From Marsupella aquatica (taxonomy: Eukaryota; Marchantiophyta), in the NCBI GenBank assembly GCA_973895155.1, contig OZ316895.1:9982001-10046000 (forward strand): 64,000 nt of DNA, read 5' to 3'. Positions 24,301-35,800 of the stretch are shown here, in pieces (position 1 is the stretch's first letter; each line of letters opens with the position of its first letter). Both the position numbers and the translations under genes were made by a program. The notes under the pieces were generated by a model. The model was not told where the DNA came from, made no database searches, and saw only the letters and a program-made list of their open reading frames with translations.

Positions 24301-26128
24301 CCTAGCCTTGTTCTTTCTCTACCGGGCTTTTTCTTTCTTTTGTTGAAGGACGTTGGTATCTGAATGTAGTAGACAATGTCCAACTTTAACTGGATTCTTC
24401 AGTATTTTCTATGGAGGTTTACGGGCACGTTATCGGCATGTTCGAGCAAAACAACTTGTAATGGTTTCTCCTGTAGATGTTCACTTTTCTTTTTGAAAAT
24501 AAGCTAAAAGCTTTCTTCTTCATTGTGAAGATAAATCTGCTCACATTCTCTCTCAAATTTTCTAGCTGGTTACATGTTCAGGGAGATAGTGGTCGCTTCA
24601 CCAGTGGAGGACTATTTCATATACATTGATGATCTTCCACCTTTGGCCAAAGTAGGTTCGGCTGTTCAAAATTACCCCTTGTTTCTAGAAGAAATCTATC
24701 GTTGCATTTCTGGGTCCCGGTGGCATCCATTCTTCTCATTCGTAAACGGCAATCTCTTTGGACGGCACAGAATATTATGGACGATTACTAAATTCGCTAA
24801 AATCTCTGCATGTCACATCTCGTAACCAGGCTGAAGCGGACTTGATTGTTAAGCCATTCTTAGATGCCTTGGGTTCTGAATATGCAGCTTATTGTCAAGG
24901 TAGTACCCTTTCCTGAACTTTGCAACATTTTTTGACAGCTGTTTAAGTTTGTTGACGTACTGGGCCTTTCACTAGTCCATCGAAGTTATTTCTGCTTAGG
25001 TTCTTTCTCTGATAAATGTCATGCAAGATCCACGTTGTCAGTGGGCCTCACAGGTTCCGCTCAAAGTTTTGATTCACTTCAAGGTTTGAAAGTGACCCCA
25101 GCTTCAATGTTGCAGGTTCAGGATTTTTTGCTCTACAGAGTTGTATCAATCATTCCTGTCAGCCCAATGCGAAGGCCTTCAAGAGGGATGAGGTAGGTTT
25201 TGTTTTACAAGTTTGAAAACGAAATTTGTAGAGGTAATCTGTGTCATGTAGAAGGTTCGTTAATTTATTTTTTCTCGTGCTAGTGTCTTGAGTCTTGCAG
25301 TATATTGCTCTTGATGCCCATTTTTATGTAACTGCGAAGCTTAACTTTGATTGCCCGCCTTACCAGTATTAATATGACTGTTCTTGATATTCACCAGGAC
25401 AGGGATGGCCATGCTGTGGTGCTCGCAGCAAGGCCAATCAGGAAAGGTGAGGAGGTATGTACAGTACCTCCGGCTCTTCTCCTTCGCTCCTCTCCTTAGA
25501 CTACATATGAACATAGTCTAATTTCCAAGATGAATATTTCTTTGGTGGCTCGTCTGCCATTGCATCTTCAGTATGAATTATCAAAAGTGATCCTTCGGGA
25601 AGTTATCAGCTAGGCCTGACTGAAAAGAGTGAAAGGTGGCTCGTATGAGTTCGTTGAATCCACCGTACTTTCCTTTGAGATAAGTTTCCCCTAGCTTTGG
25701 CCATTTCACCGTATCCGTGTTCTACTACGAGAAACTGCCTCTGACTGGCACAAGAGAGATTACCCAACTTCGTCCGAAACTCTTGGTGTCGAAAGAAAGG
25801 GGATGTGTTGCTTGATTTGGTTCGCACATAACGGTTTTCGATTTATAGCTGAATTCTTTGTCTGAGATCGAGAGTCTAATTTGGCTCCAGTTTTTGGCCT
25901 TGAGTTGTCGTGTGGATTTTTATGAACAATAGCAAGGATTCAACATGATGGTGGATATCTAATGTTGGTTGCTTGGAACTGTCGTCCATGCAGATAACAA
26001 TAAGCTATATTGATGAAGATGCAGACCTTGATGATAGGCAGGCTATGCTTGCTGATTATGGTTTTGTTTGCTCCTGTCCTCGATGTAAAGAGGAAAGGAT
26101 CCAAAGCGAATCGATTTGCAAATCTTGA
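21383..26128 (+). CDS. ATXR2: ATXR2-like SET-domain histone-lysine methyltransferase
   Basis: Resembles plant ATXR2, a nuclear SET protein reported to methylate H3K36. Exons I can join: 21383-21457, 22094-22172, 22312-22397, 22567-22964, 23251-23363, 23589-23620, 23720-23819, 24403-24457, 24582-24651, 24830-24899, 25116-25192, 25398-25454, 25994-26128 (TGA). They give LFAERVFKEDDLVLREL, the zinc-type CSFCFQYIG and NEELFCSNACAGDAW, then VVASPVEDYFIYIDDLP, SCINHSCQPNAKAFKRDED (SET NHS motif), EEITISYID and the post-SET CSCPRCKEE. The start at 21383 is chosen because it gives phase 0 into exon 2. Phases do not match across 23620/23720 or 23819/24403. Segments corresponding to about 45 and 15 residues of the Arabidopsis protein are missing there; a possible exon begins at 24077. 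The gene may therefore be incompletely modelled or partly decayed in the middle. Confidence 0.9.
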
Positions 26129-27080
26129 CCAGTTGACGTAGTAAAGTTTCGCAGCAGAGTTCGTAGTCCCCATTTGGGCTCATTCTACCGAAGTTGCCAT
26201 GTATAAAGTACAGTTCTCTCAAGAGGAAGTTCTATTAAATAAAAGAGGGCTGCCTGCCCAAGGGCTTTCATATAGGGGGTTTAGAGTGTAGGGTTTCTGA
26301 GCATTTTCGAGCTTTATTTTGAACAACTTAAGACCAATACTTAAGCTTCCATCCGTGATGTTTTCCCTTTATCAGTGTGCGCAGGAGGGCATTTGCCTCT
26401 TTGAGTATCTCGGATTTGGGGAGCATCTTGCTTATTAGCCATGGTTTAGATTTCACCCCCTTGGCATTGGAGAGGAGTTTTTATGTGTTGTGTCTTGGAC
26501 TCTATCATCATCACAATATTGTTGTGCATTATCCTATCATCTATCTCCATATCAGTTTCCAGTTGTTGTTCTTGGAGGAGTGATTGGATTGTAGGCTATG
26601 TGGATGACTTTAATACTTTCAACAGAATCTCACTAGTGGCCATATATCTTGCATTGAGAGCTCCATATCTAGACATATGACTCCTTATCCATTTCATCTA
26701 GCGTATTTATGGTTTTGAGAGCCCCCTGGTATAGTTTCATCTTACCTCTATAGGAGAGTACACCATTATTTGAGCCATTCTTTTTCTTCTAAGGGTACAT
26801 GATAGGAAGATGTAAGAATACACATTTAACTGCATTGCGAGCAAGTGCCCACTGGCCACCCTTTATGTATATTTCTCATTACTTTTTGATAATATCCTAA
26901 ACCCATTTGTCCACCTGATCAGGTAGCTTCTGCACTAGTCATCCTTTTCACGTAGTTGTGGTGTTTGGTGGGGTCCTTACGGGTTACCCTCAAATTTAGA
27001 GCTCCACCTGGGTTTTTGGTGTGCTGCAGGTGTTCTTTGGATACTCGGTTCACCACTTGGTACTGACTACTTTTGCTAGT
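26129..27080. other. 3' flank of ATXR2-like gene, no gene seen
   Basis: Probably 3' UTR followed by unremarkable DNA. No conserved protein was recognised on either strand. Confidence 0.45.
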
Positions 27081-27084
27081 TCTT

Positions 27085-27415
27085 TATATGCCTCCCCCCA
27101 AACCCTTAAGAAGAATACTCTAGTGTAGCAGTTGCCTAACCCTTATGGAGAGTACTCTAGTGCAACAGTTGCCTCCCCCAAACCCTGGAGAATACTCGGG
27201 TGCAACAGTTGCCTAACCTTCATGGAGAATACTCTAGTGCAACAGTTGCCTAACCCTTATGGAGAGTACTCTAGTGCAATAGTTGGCTCCCCACAAACCC
27301 TTATGGAGAATGCTCGGGTGCAACAGTTGCCAAACCCTTATGGAGAATACTCCAGTGCAACAGTTGCCTAAGCCTGATCAATGGAGAATAAGTACTCTAG
27401 TGCAACAGTTTTTTT
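27085..27415 (+). repeat. Minisatellite, about eight units of 35-45 bp
   Basis: Units built from 'cttatggagaatactctagt' plus 'gcaacagttgcc(taa/tcccca)'. Unit length varies because some copies carry an extra 'cccaaaccc' segment. The apparent NPYGEYSSA peptide repeat in this stretch comes from the DNA repeat and not from a gene. Confidence 0.88.
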
Positions 27416-27599
27416 GCCTTGAATACCAAAAGCTGACCCATCCGACACACCCATCCGACACAGGATAGACTATTAACTCGGGAGCATCCACCTCTGTAGG
27501 GTAGCCCACAAGGGGGGTCACACCCAGTACCAGGAGGGAGAGAGGGTTGGACCAGAACCCCAAAGCAGACTAGCAGATTGAAGAGGAACCAGGACTCCC

Positions 27600-27705
27600 C
27601 CCACTACACCCCACCCACAGACACTCACCCTCCACACCCCTTGCATGTGGAGGGGGATTGAACCAGGGACCTCTTGGTTCTAGGCTCATCCCCTGGCCTC
27701 TTGAT
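27600..27705 (-). repeat. tRNA-derived SINE-like sequence
   Basis: On the minus strand, a B-box-like GGTTCAATCC (27664-27655) follows 'agaggtccct', as in a tRNA T-arm context, with a weak A-box upstream (gatgagcctag). Plus-strand text reads 'ggattgaaccagggacctct', the same type as the array at 39.4-39.9 kb. Confidence 0.45.
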
Positions 27706-27749
27706 TCTAGACTCTAGTGCAACAGTTGCCTCAACCCAAAGGAGAATAG

Positions 27750-28000
27750 TGAATTGACTGAGGCCCCTTTAGCGCAACAGGTTGAATGTGATCACTTCTG
27801 TTTATGTAGCGCCCCTTTTAGTGCAACACGTTGAATATGTAATCATTTCTATTTATGTTCCAAGAAATAGGGGACTCAGGCTAGTGCTCCAGTAGTGTTC
27901 ATGGCTACGCAAAAGTGGGCGTAGTGCTACTGTTCATCAGTTCATGGCTACCCCGGAATTTGGCGTAGTGCTCGTGTTCATGGCTGCCCCGGAAGTGCGA
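27750..28000 (+). repeat. Two short diverged tandem repeats
   Basis: First, 'cccctttta...gcaaca(g/c)gttgaat' with 'atca(c/t)ttct(g/a)tttatg' occurs twice (27765-27860). Then 'gttcatggctacc...' with 'ggcgtagtgct' occurs about three times (27895-27990). Confidence 0.7.
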
Positions 28001-31000
28001 GGACAGTACTGTCGAATCACGAGTTCATACCAGTGTCGAGTGTCGGCTTTGGATGAAAGATTTCGCAAGCCCTCCTCAATTTACACACTGTAGTTCAGTG
28101 CCAATTCCCCTCCTGGCTCATGCAAAAGCGATTGGCCCGCAGAATGTCTGTACATTGCATCCGCCGCGCGACGATGGCGGAGAAACTTGCAGACTGATGC
28201 TCAACCAGCAGCCGTGATTACTGCCGGGGCAATTCTTCGTCGATCCATACTCCCGTAGCCTTCATGCAGAAAGTTGCGTCGGCTTGGGCGATCTCGCAAC
28301 CCAATCCAGGAACCGAGCAGAGATTTTCACAAATAATAGTATGAGCGGCTCAGGGTTGAGTTCGATTGACTAGTAAGTCGTCGTACAGGTTGAACTGGAT
28401 GATTTGTAGCAATGGGTGATTGGTGCCAAATTGAACGAGTAACGTGGAATTCAATCTGCGATAAGGGATGAGATTAAACACATTTCAGATGTACTGTACG
28501 TACTGGCAAATGATGTCGTGGGATCCTGAATCATTCTGTACCAAATCGGATCCTTGCGATACGACATGTCTACGTGACTGGCGGTGGAATCGAGACAGTC
28601 GATCGATCATGGGGAGCGGTCAACTACGCGATCTCAAACGTAACACGATCATACTGCTTCTGTCACTGCTTTCTCGCTAATCATAAGTTGCAACTCATAA
28701 CACTGTTCGAAGACGGGACTTACTATGAACTTTTATCTCTTTATACTTTTCTTTCTGGTTCCACAAATTATGATACCGTAAGTACCTACACGCCATCATT
28801 CTGTCAATACTCAATACTGCCAACTGACAGACATTTGTCGATCAACTTTATTTTATTTTGGTCTTGAACGATTACAAGAAATTCCAATTGTAGGATACAA
28901 AAGCCATCACCTTGAACTGATAATGATTTGATTTGTTGATTATATTCTACGATAGAAAAGCAAGCTAGCAGCAAGTTTACTTTAGTTTAATCTACCCTGT
29001 TCATTACCGATCCAGGCCTAATAGCTCTAAGCACATATTTGCTTGATGAGGGTACACAATTTTGCATTCACTTGATGGAGACATTTGTCGATCAACTTTA
29101 TTTTATTTTCGTCTTGAACGATTACAAGAAATTCCAATTGTACGATACAAAAGCCATCACCTTGAACTGATAATGATTTGATTTGTTGATTATATTCTAC
29201 GATAGAAAAGCAAGCTAGCAGCAAGTTTACTTTAGTTTAATCTACCCTGTTCATTACCGATCCAGGCCTAATAGCTCTAAGCACATATTTGCTTGATGAG
29301 GGTACACAATTTTGCATTCACTTGATGGGGTCAAACAGGTGTACGTATTTGATTTCAGTCTTGGGTCTTCTTGAATTACGAAGGAAAACATGCTCCCCAT
29401 CCGGGTCCCCATCGAGTGAATTTCAAAGTTACCACCACATCAAACGACATATTACTTTCAGTCTAGGGCCCATCAAGCAAATGTCTGTCGATCGGAAGTG
29501 CTGCACGGCATTCATTGATCACATGGTAACTGATGCAATTCTGAACAATTTAAAATATCAAGCACGAACACAAAGCTTGCACGCTCAGTCACTCAGGCTA
29601 CTGTCATTTGGCGACTCGAATTACCTCAATGCTCACAGCCGTCTACTAGGTGTCGTCTCTAAACACCATTTGAGATTTTGACGATAAATGTTTAATGAAT
29701 TGTAGCTGGACAAACTCCGGGGACAAACTGCGTGGCCAGGAGAATAGCAAAATTGCGTGACCTTATTATAATCTGGATCGCCGTCTACTCGGATCATATT
29801 ATAGATGAGATGAGATTCCAACACTTTACAAAAAACAGCGAGAAACTAAATTATATCCTCCTCGCTGCGGGCCTCGTTGACCTCGTCATCATTTCTGTCC
29901 CTACATTAACAAAGGAAAAGCACGTAGACGTACGACATATCTGGGGTTCCTCCGCCGGAAGAGCTAGATGTACCATACTTGGTCTGTACTACTGTACCAG
30001 ATCGAGGGCAGTGGAGGTCACTATTATCCTCTAGAAGCTAGTTATGTGGCCAACCACGCTTTCAAGGAAAAGGCCACTAGGCAAGCTAGACATAACAGAT
30101 AGGTATGATCGCAGACGGCCAGCCTTACCACGACCATTCGCAAGGAGATTAAGTTGATGCACATGATTTCTCGTCTACGATCCTAGGGTCTGACAGTGTA
30201 GTAATTGAGTACTCTCCCCTCCTGGCTAGAAAGGTGGCCGAGTCGGATTGGATGATGGAGAGTTCTGACTTTGCAGGAAAGGTGTGTCTAAGGAGATGGA
30301 GATCAGAAGAGGAGGAGATCAGAAGGAGAGGAGATCAGAAGAGGATTGGAGAGATAGAGCTGGAGGACTAAAGTTTGCTGGCTAGCTGCTAATCAGCACC
30401 AATTGAGATGTAATGTACAGTACACGGCTCTTCGTTCAGGACAACACTGTTACACAGGGCTGGTTAAATAGGACTTAGAACTGTCTGAACCCACTCCAGA
30501 GATTTGGAACCGCCAGCGTCGACACCGTGTAGGTACTCAGGGGAGGGTCAGCCGAGGTGCAGGGCAGCTAGGTAGACAGCAGCAGTCAGTCTCCTGCGGG
30601 TCTGCTGTGCTGTGCTGTAGCTAGCCCTGCGGTGCCTATCGATCCGATGAGTTGTACAGAATGATGGGTGCATGTATTGATCAGTGTCTGACTATTAGCT
30701 ACATTGCCGAATCTAACAGAAACTGCTTTCCTCCAGGGATGTATGGGTAGGCAGAGCCTGATGACTGCGAGCTACAGCAGTGAATTATAGATTGCTCTAG
30801 CTCTTCTAGCTATCCATATATGTTTGAGGGTTCTTCATATCTTGGCAGCAGCAGCTCCAGAGAGAAGTCATGGATACTACGTTATATGTACTGGGTCGGC
30901 TACATGCATTAGGATTCGATCACTGCAGATGGTAATAAGATCGAGAGAGATTAGAGAGATTGATTTGTGTCGTGAAAGGCCCCACAATCCGCAAAAGCCG

Positions 31001-31160
31001 AGGCTGAATTGATGCAATGCAGCAGCAGGGAATGCTTCGGTACGTTCTCGCCATTTGAAACGCACTTCTCCTGTGTCATATATATGAGTTTCATGATTGT
31101 GTAATCCATGAATGATGTTTGATGTACAAGTGGTGTATATATGAAGTTACGTTGTACAGA
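28001..31160. other. Gene-poor stretch with duplications
   Basis: No conserved protein was recognised. It contains the 250-bp tandem duplication (separate entry) and a purine-rich 'gaggagatcagaag' repeat at about 30295-30350. Confidence 0.45.
28831..29330 (+). repeat. 250-bp tandem duplication, nearly identical copies
   Basis: 28831-29080 and 29081-29330 both run from 'acatttgtcgatcaac' to 'cacttgatgg'. By eye I see three substitutions, so the duplication is recent (or an assembly artefact). No open frame or motif suggests a function. Confidence 0.93.
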
Positions 31161-31164
31161 ACGC

Positions 31165-32660
31165 TTAGTCTGAGTCGTCTCTCCACAACCGCGTCTTCCT
31201 GAAAAGCTTGAGATCCCTACACGCAAGCAAGAGGTCGCCGGGCGGTGCTGTCCCAGTCACTGTAACCATTTCTTTCAGTAGAAATGTTACCACATCCGCC
31301 ACACCTTATTAGACAAAAATATACACGAATGCACAATTAGAGCATGCCCACATGTGATGCTTGCACGCACCCACGGATTACATTTACGGAATGATCTCTA
31401 CTGATTTGTCTATTTAGACATTAATTGCGGAACGGGTTGCGGAATTAATTGAAGCCCTGTCCTCGTTACAAATAAAGCAGACTGAGCACTAAGGGTCATG
31501 CATAACTACGACATCCAAATCTCAAGACTTGCAGATTGTGATCCATCACGCAAGTAGACAGAAAATTCACACAGGTCACCAACTGTAGAACCAGGAACTC
31601 TTACACAGACTTAATTGAAAATATGGTTTACTGACATAGCCACCCATTTGATATATCTATCATGATACACATACCATACGCATTCACAAGAATAAAATAG
31701 ACGACTCCTAGCTGTGAATTCTTTACACTAATTCATGAATTCAAGCTTCCAAATTTAAAATTCAATAGGGGAAATCAATAGAAACAATGAACCACACAAT
31801 TAACACATGGATATTGCACGGCTAGCTGGTCCTCAAGACCAGTGCAGACTAGTTGTGGTTAAAACTACTATTATGCCTACGGCACTAATAACCCCAATGA
31901 GAGTAAGTAGGCAACGATAATTATCACTAGGATAGCTACTAGAATATCCAACTGTTATAGGTTGATTACCAGCCACGTTCTTTAGAGCGACGGTCACAGT
32001 TTCTTCGCACTCCGGGCAGCACATCGGCACCTTAAGAATAACTTTCGCTTCTTGAACATCCTCCGGCTGCCTGTTGGCGTTACTGATTCTAGACTTCTCC
32101 TCGTTGTGGCCATCTTTGCTCAAATCATCTGCGTCTTGGACTGATGACTGTCGAGCTGATGACTCTCTGGACGACTCTTCAACCTCTAGCCAGTTGCTTT
32201 CCAGATCATCGGACTCTTCCTAACTCAGCGTCATCCATTAGACACAATCATTCAAGAGGGCACGAACATGAGACCTATACAGAACACAGGTGGATATGCT
32301 CATGGGCAGTCCAGTCAAGAGTTCCCCGAATGTTGACGGATCATATATACATTTCAATGAGGGAGTCAGGCTATGAAGGTTATAAAAATATATACGTTAC
32401 AGAAATGCATGAGCTGCGGTATGTAATTCACCTCTGAATCGTCAGTAGTAACGTCAGATTCGGCGTCAGATAGTGGTGGCGACGGCTCAGTGTAGAAGTA
32501 ATTGTAGCGGTGGATGATCTCGAGAATTTCTCTGTGCTCGTCTTTCAGAATTTGAACAGACTCCCGTTCACCGTAAAAAAGCTGTAGCTCAAACAAACAT
32601 GGAGGTACGCTATCGAGTTCGTGAATTCTTTCATGACTGCTGACGGAACGATAGGATCAA
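31165..32660 (-). CDS. Heavy-metal-associated (HMA) domain protein with acidic N-terminal region
   Basis: Exons from high to low coordinate: up to 32432 (5' limit uncertain, open from about 32654), 32219-31970, and 31304-31165 (TAA 31165-31167). The two downstream joins are in phase. The HMA fold is split by the last intron: VILKVPMCCPECEETV with the metal-binding MxCxxC-type MCCPEC ends one exon, and EMVTVTGTAPPGDLLLACRD (the beta-strand and second helix) opens the last. The protein ends about 25 residues after the domain with no prenylation CaaX box, unlike HIPP proteins. Upstream lies an acidic Ser/Glu/Asp-rich stretch (EESDDLESNWLEVEESSRES) and a helical part with QILKDEHREILEIIHRY. It probably binds or delivers a metal such as Cu or Zn, or is a protein-interaction HMA. 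The start codon is not determined. Confidence 0.75.
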
Positions 32661-32749
32661 TAGTTCCCCGAGTAGTTTCAGCTAAGCTGAGGATCTACGA
32701 TGGAATTGAAGTACTTCGATCAAAACAACTCAATATGCTTGTTACTCAC

Positions 32750-32869
32750 ATCTGTCACTGAAATCATTGCCATTTTCAGCCAGACTTTTGGTCCTGGAGA
32801 TCAGTTGACAAAGCTCACTGAAAACGGTTGTGTGATAATGCACAGTAACGCCTGGAGCCACGTCGTCAC
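32750..32869 (-). CDS. Possible upstream exon of the HMA gene
   Basis: A 120-nt open segment between a clean acceptor (actgcag) and donor (at|gtgagt) on the minus strand, reading VAPGVTVHYHTTVFSELCQL and onward. Its phase does not directly fit the next recognisable exon near 32650, so either another small exon intervenes or it is not part of that gene. Confidence 0.35.
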
Positions 32870-35800
32870 CTGCAGTTGCCACAGATATGCACAACGTACG
32901 TTCACTTGGTATGACAATACGCGGGAGTATTACTCCAAACAGAGCTTAGCACTCACCCAGACGATCATGTGACTACAGCAGACTCAGAGGAAATGCAACT
33001 CGATCATTCTTCTGGATTCATACTGATATGAGAATGGTGCACATGTCTATCAATCTCCACTCATTACACACACACATGTGGTTCATTCAGCTGTTGACAT
33101 GACCGCATTCATAGCCGGATATTTTAAGTAGACTCTCCCTCGAGCTCGCAGGATCAAAATGACGGCAAGAACAACTTCAGACGAGACAATGGCAAAAGTG
33201 CAAGTCCGCCTCAGATTAACACCCTGTAATCAAAGAGGTACAATTTGAGCATATAATTATGACACATTATGAGGATCTGAAGAGCAAACATTAATCACGT
33301 ACTGCGATCACGGCATCCAAAGTACAAATGAACAATGTTAGAATTTGAAGGGCGATCTAGATATACACGACCCACAGAATTTCACCAATTAGCCTCATTT
33401 TCCTGATCGAGTCTCTCAGTATTCTCTGCTCTTGGCTTTGTATCTCTTCCTGGGAGGTTATTCTCATGTCTAGATAGGAAGTCAGATCACCTTAGCACCT
33501 AGCTCGTGGGCCGCCCCCCCCAAAAAAAAGCTCAAATCAGCACCATGCAAGTAATATGCAGCCAGAACTTAGCGCGGAACTTAGACGAGTGACAGTACAT
33601 AATTGCTATCACAGTTTGTACCCACCCGTGATCTATTCCGTGCACCGAATTCCTTCAATTGACCTTTTCAATTCGACGAAATGGTTGAGTCATGTCACAA
33701 TCTCGTATGCTTTCCGATCGCTCATGCAGTAGTCCAGGCCAGGATACCAATTCAATGTTCTTATCTAGCGCTTGGCCACAGTACCTGATGGACTGAGCAT
33801 GGATCACCCAAACAAACAGTACAATGAATACTGAGTGCAGCCTGCTTTCCGGGACAAAAATCAGCTAGCTCTCTATGTCAGTGTCCGGCAGAACATGAGG
33901 GGGTGGTGGGTGGGTCTAGATGTCGTGGAGAATTTCCGAAGATCGAAATCCCTGCCTCACACCACCAATCCTCGTCCTTCTGCAATTCTTCTGGACTGGT
34001 CCCTTTCTATTTCTGCTGAAGTCAGTCAGAAAATAAAGCAGCCAGACTACACTGCCGTAGAGCTCTATAGAGACATAGAGCGCTACTCTACTAGGGGTCA
34101 GTATGTTGATGACAGTCGATCAGGCAGTTCAAGGCAGCAGTCCAGGAGGCAAAGACAGACAGCAACAGACTGAGGCATAAAACCCGAGAAGACTCTTGCT
34201 GATGAGCTCAACAATCAAATGGAATGAATGAACGAATTGGACTTCGTGAAGGATGAAAAGGATTGACCCTGCTCCCAGTCTCTCACCTCTTTAATACTAC
34301 AGAGACCCGGGCCCGCAAGCATGTTTCCCCACACCATTTGGTCGTTCGATCCCCAATCTGAGCAACTTCACTTTGAACTCACAGCTGGCACCGCGGATCA
34401 TCCAAAAGGCATCGATCCACACATCCAAAATCCGGCTTGGTATCATGTACGTACTAACGAGGACGGGCAAGCCATCGTACTTACCGTACCATACTGCATA
34501 CTTGAACACCATGGATGGATTGGATGTGCAGCAGTAGTACAGAGAACTTCGCTTTTGTGGGTTGTAAACTTTCAGACGTGATCATGACCGGCTCACTGTC
34601 GAGCCACGTGAAGTGAAACGTGCGTGATGTCCTTTGGATATAGTGGTCTTTTCTAGTACATTGGAAGAAAACCTGTGTTCGGCAATTAATTATTATCGAC
34701 GTGGTACAAGGCCAGCGTAGAACGCAGAGGCCGAGGGTGTAATGAGAAGGATTGTTTGGGTAGTGGGGTGTTCTGTTTGCAAGGAGACTTGTGGTTATTT
34801 TAGCGCTTAGACTTAAACCTCAGAAACCTTGTGGAGCCTGTGGCCGCCATCATGAAATGCAGAAAAGTGGCCGACTGTTTGCATGAACGAGTTCCCATGG
34901 ATCATCGATCTATTATCATGGCCCCGAATCACAATTTGCTTTAGAGCTCTCTTAACAACCAAGCATTTCCCAAAATGTCAGACCTCTGAGTTCTTATCGA
35001 CATCGTCTATGATGACTGTCAAGTAGCATGATTCTAGAGTTAAATTTCCCAAACGGGCTGTAAGTTGCTGAAGGCAATCATCACGTGGATCAATTGGTGA
35101 ATGTGGCTGTGTGAGGGAAAAGAAGTCGTCAGTTCTGTTGTATAGTACGTAGAGCCCATTAAAGTCATGAGACTGGTGGCTTAGCGAATCAAACTCATTT
35201 CTTGATTTCCTCAGCCGCTAGCTCATCTCAAGTAAAGTGGAATTCGTTGATTAAATGAGCATTTACTTATGGATGAATAGTTTTGCTTCAGAAAAGTTTC
35301 AGCCAGGTGCCTAGGTCCTGCCTATATACCAAATCTCAATCTGAGAGACAGGCTGCCTGAGCCCCAGCAGTGGCGGCGCGCGTGCTGTGGGAAGGGAGAG
35401 GGGCGGGGGGCCTGGGGCTTAGCCTTTCATCAGCTGGATTCTTCTGGGGCGTCAATGTTCCAGAGTGTCGCAACACAACACCACATACCGTACTGGCAGG
35501 AAGAGTACTATGTAGGATGTTTTCATACAGATCTAACACCTGTCATAGTGTCACAACAGATACGCTCTCAATCAAAGTGACATGTTCTTATGTTGCGTCC
35601 TTGCTTTTCTGGACACTACGACACCAGGCAGCCCCTGTACCTAAGGTGCGGAGGGTTGAGCCTGACTGGGTCCAGGACTGGGTAAGTGATGGCATGGTAG
35701 GACCAAGTCTTAATCGGGTCTTCATTCAGATATTCGTTCTAGTTCAAGTACCTGAGTATTCTGGATGGCTTCGGAGCAACGAGTCCTCCATATAGAAAGG

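Noticed and set aside
27132-27468. Small repeat protein with NPYGEYSSA units
   Set aside because: The peptide repeat follows the minisatellite DNA period, which varies and breaks frame between units; there is no splice or start context.
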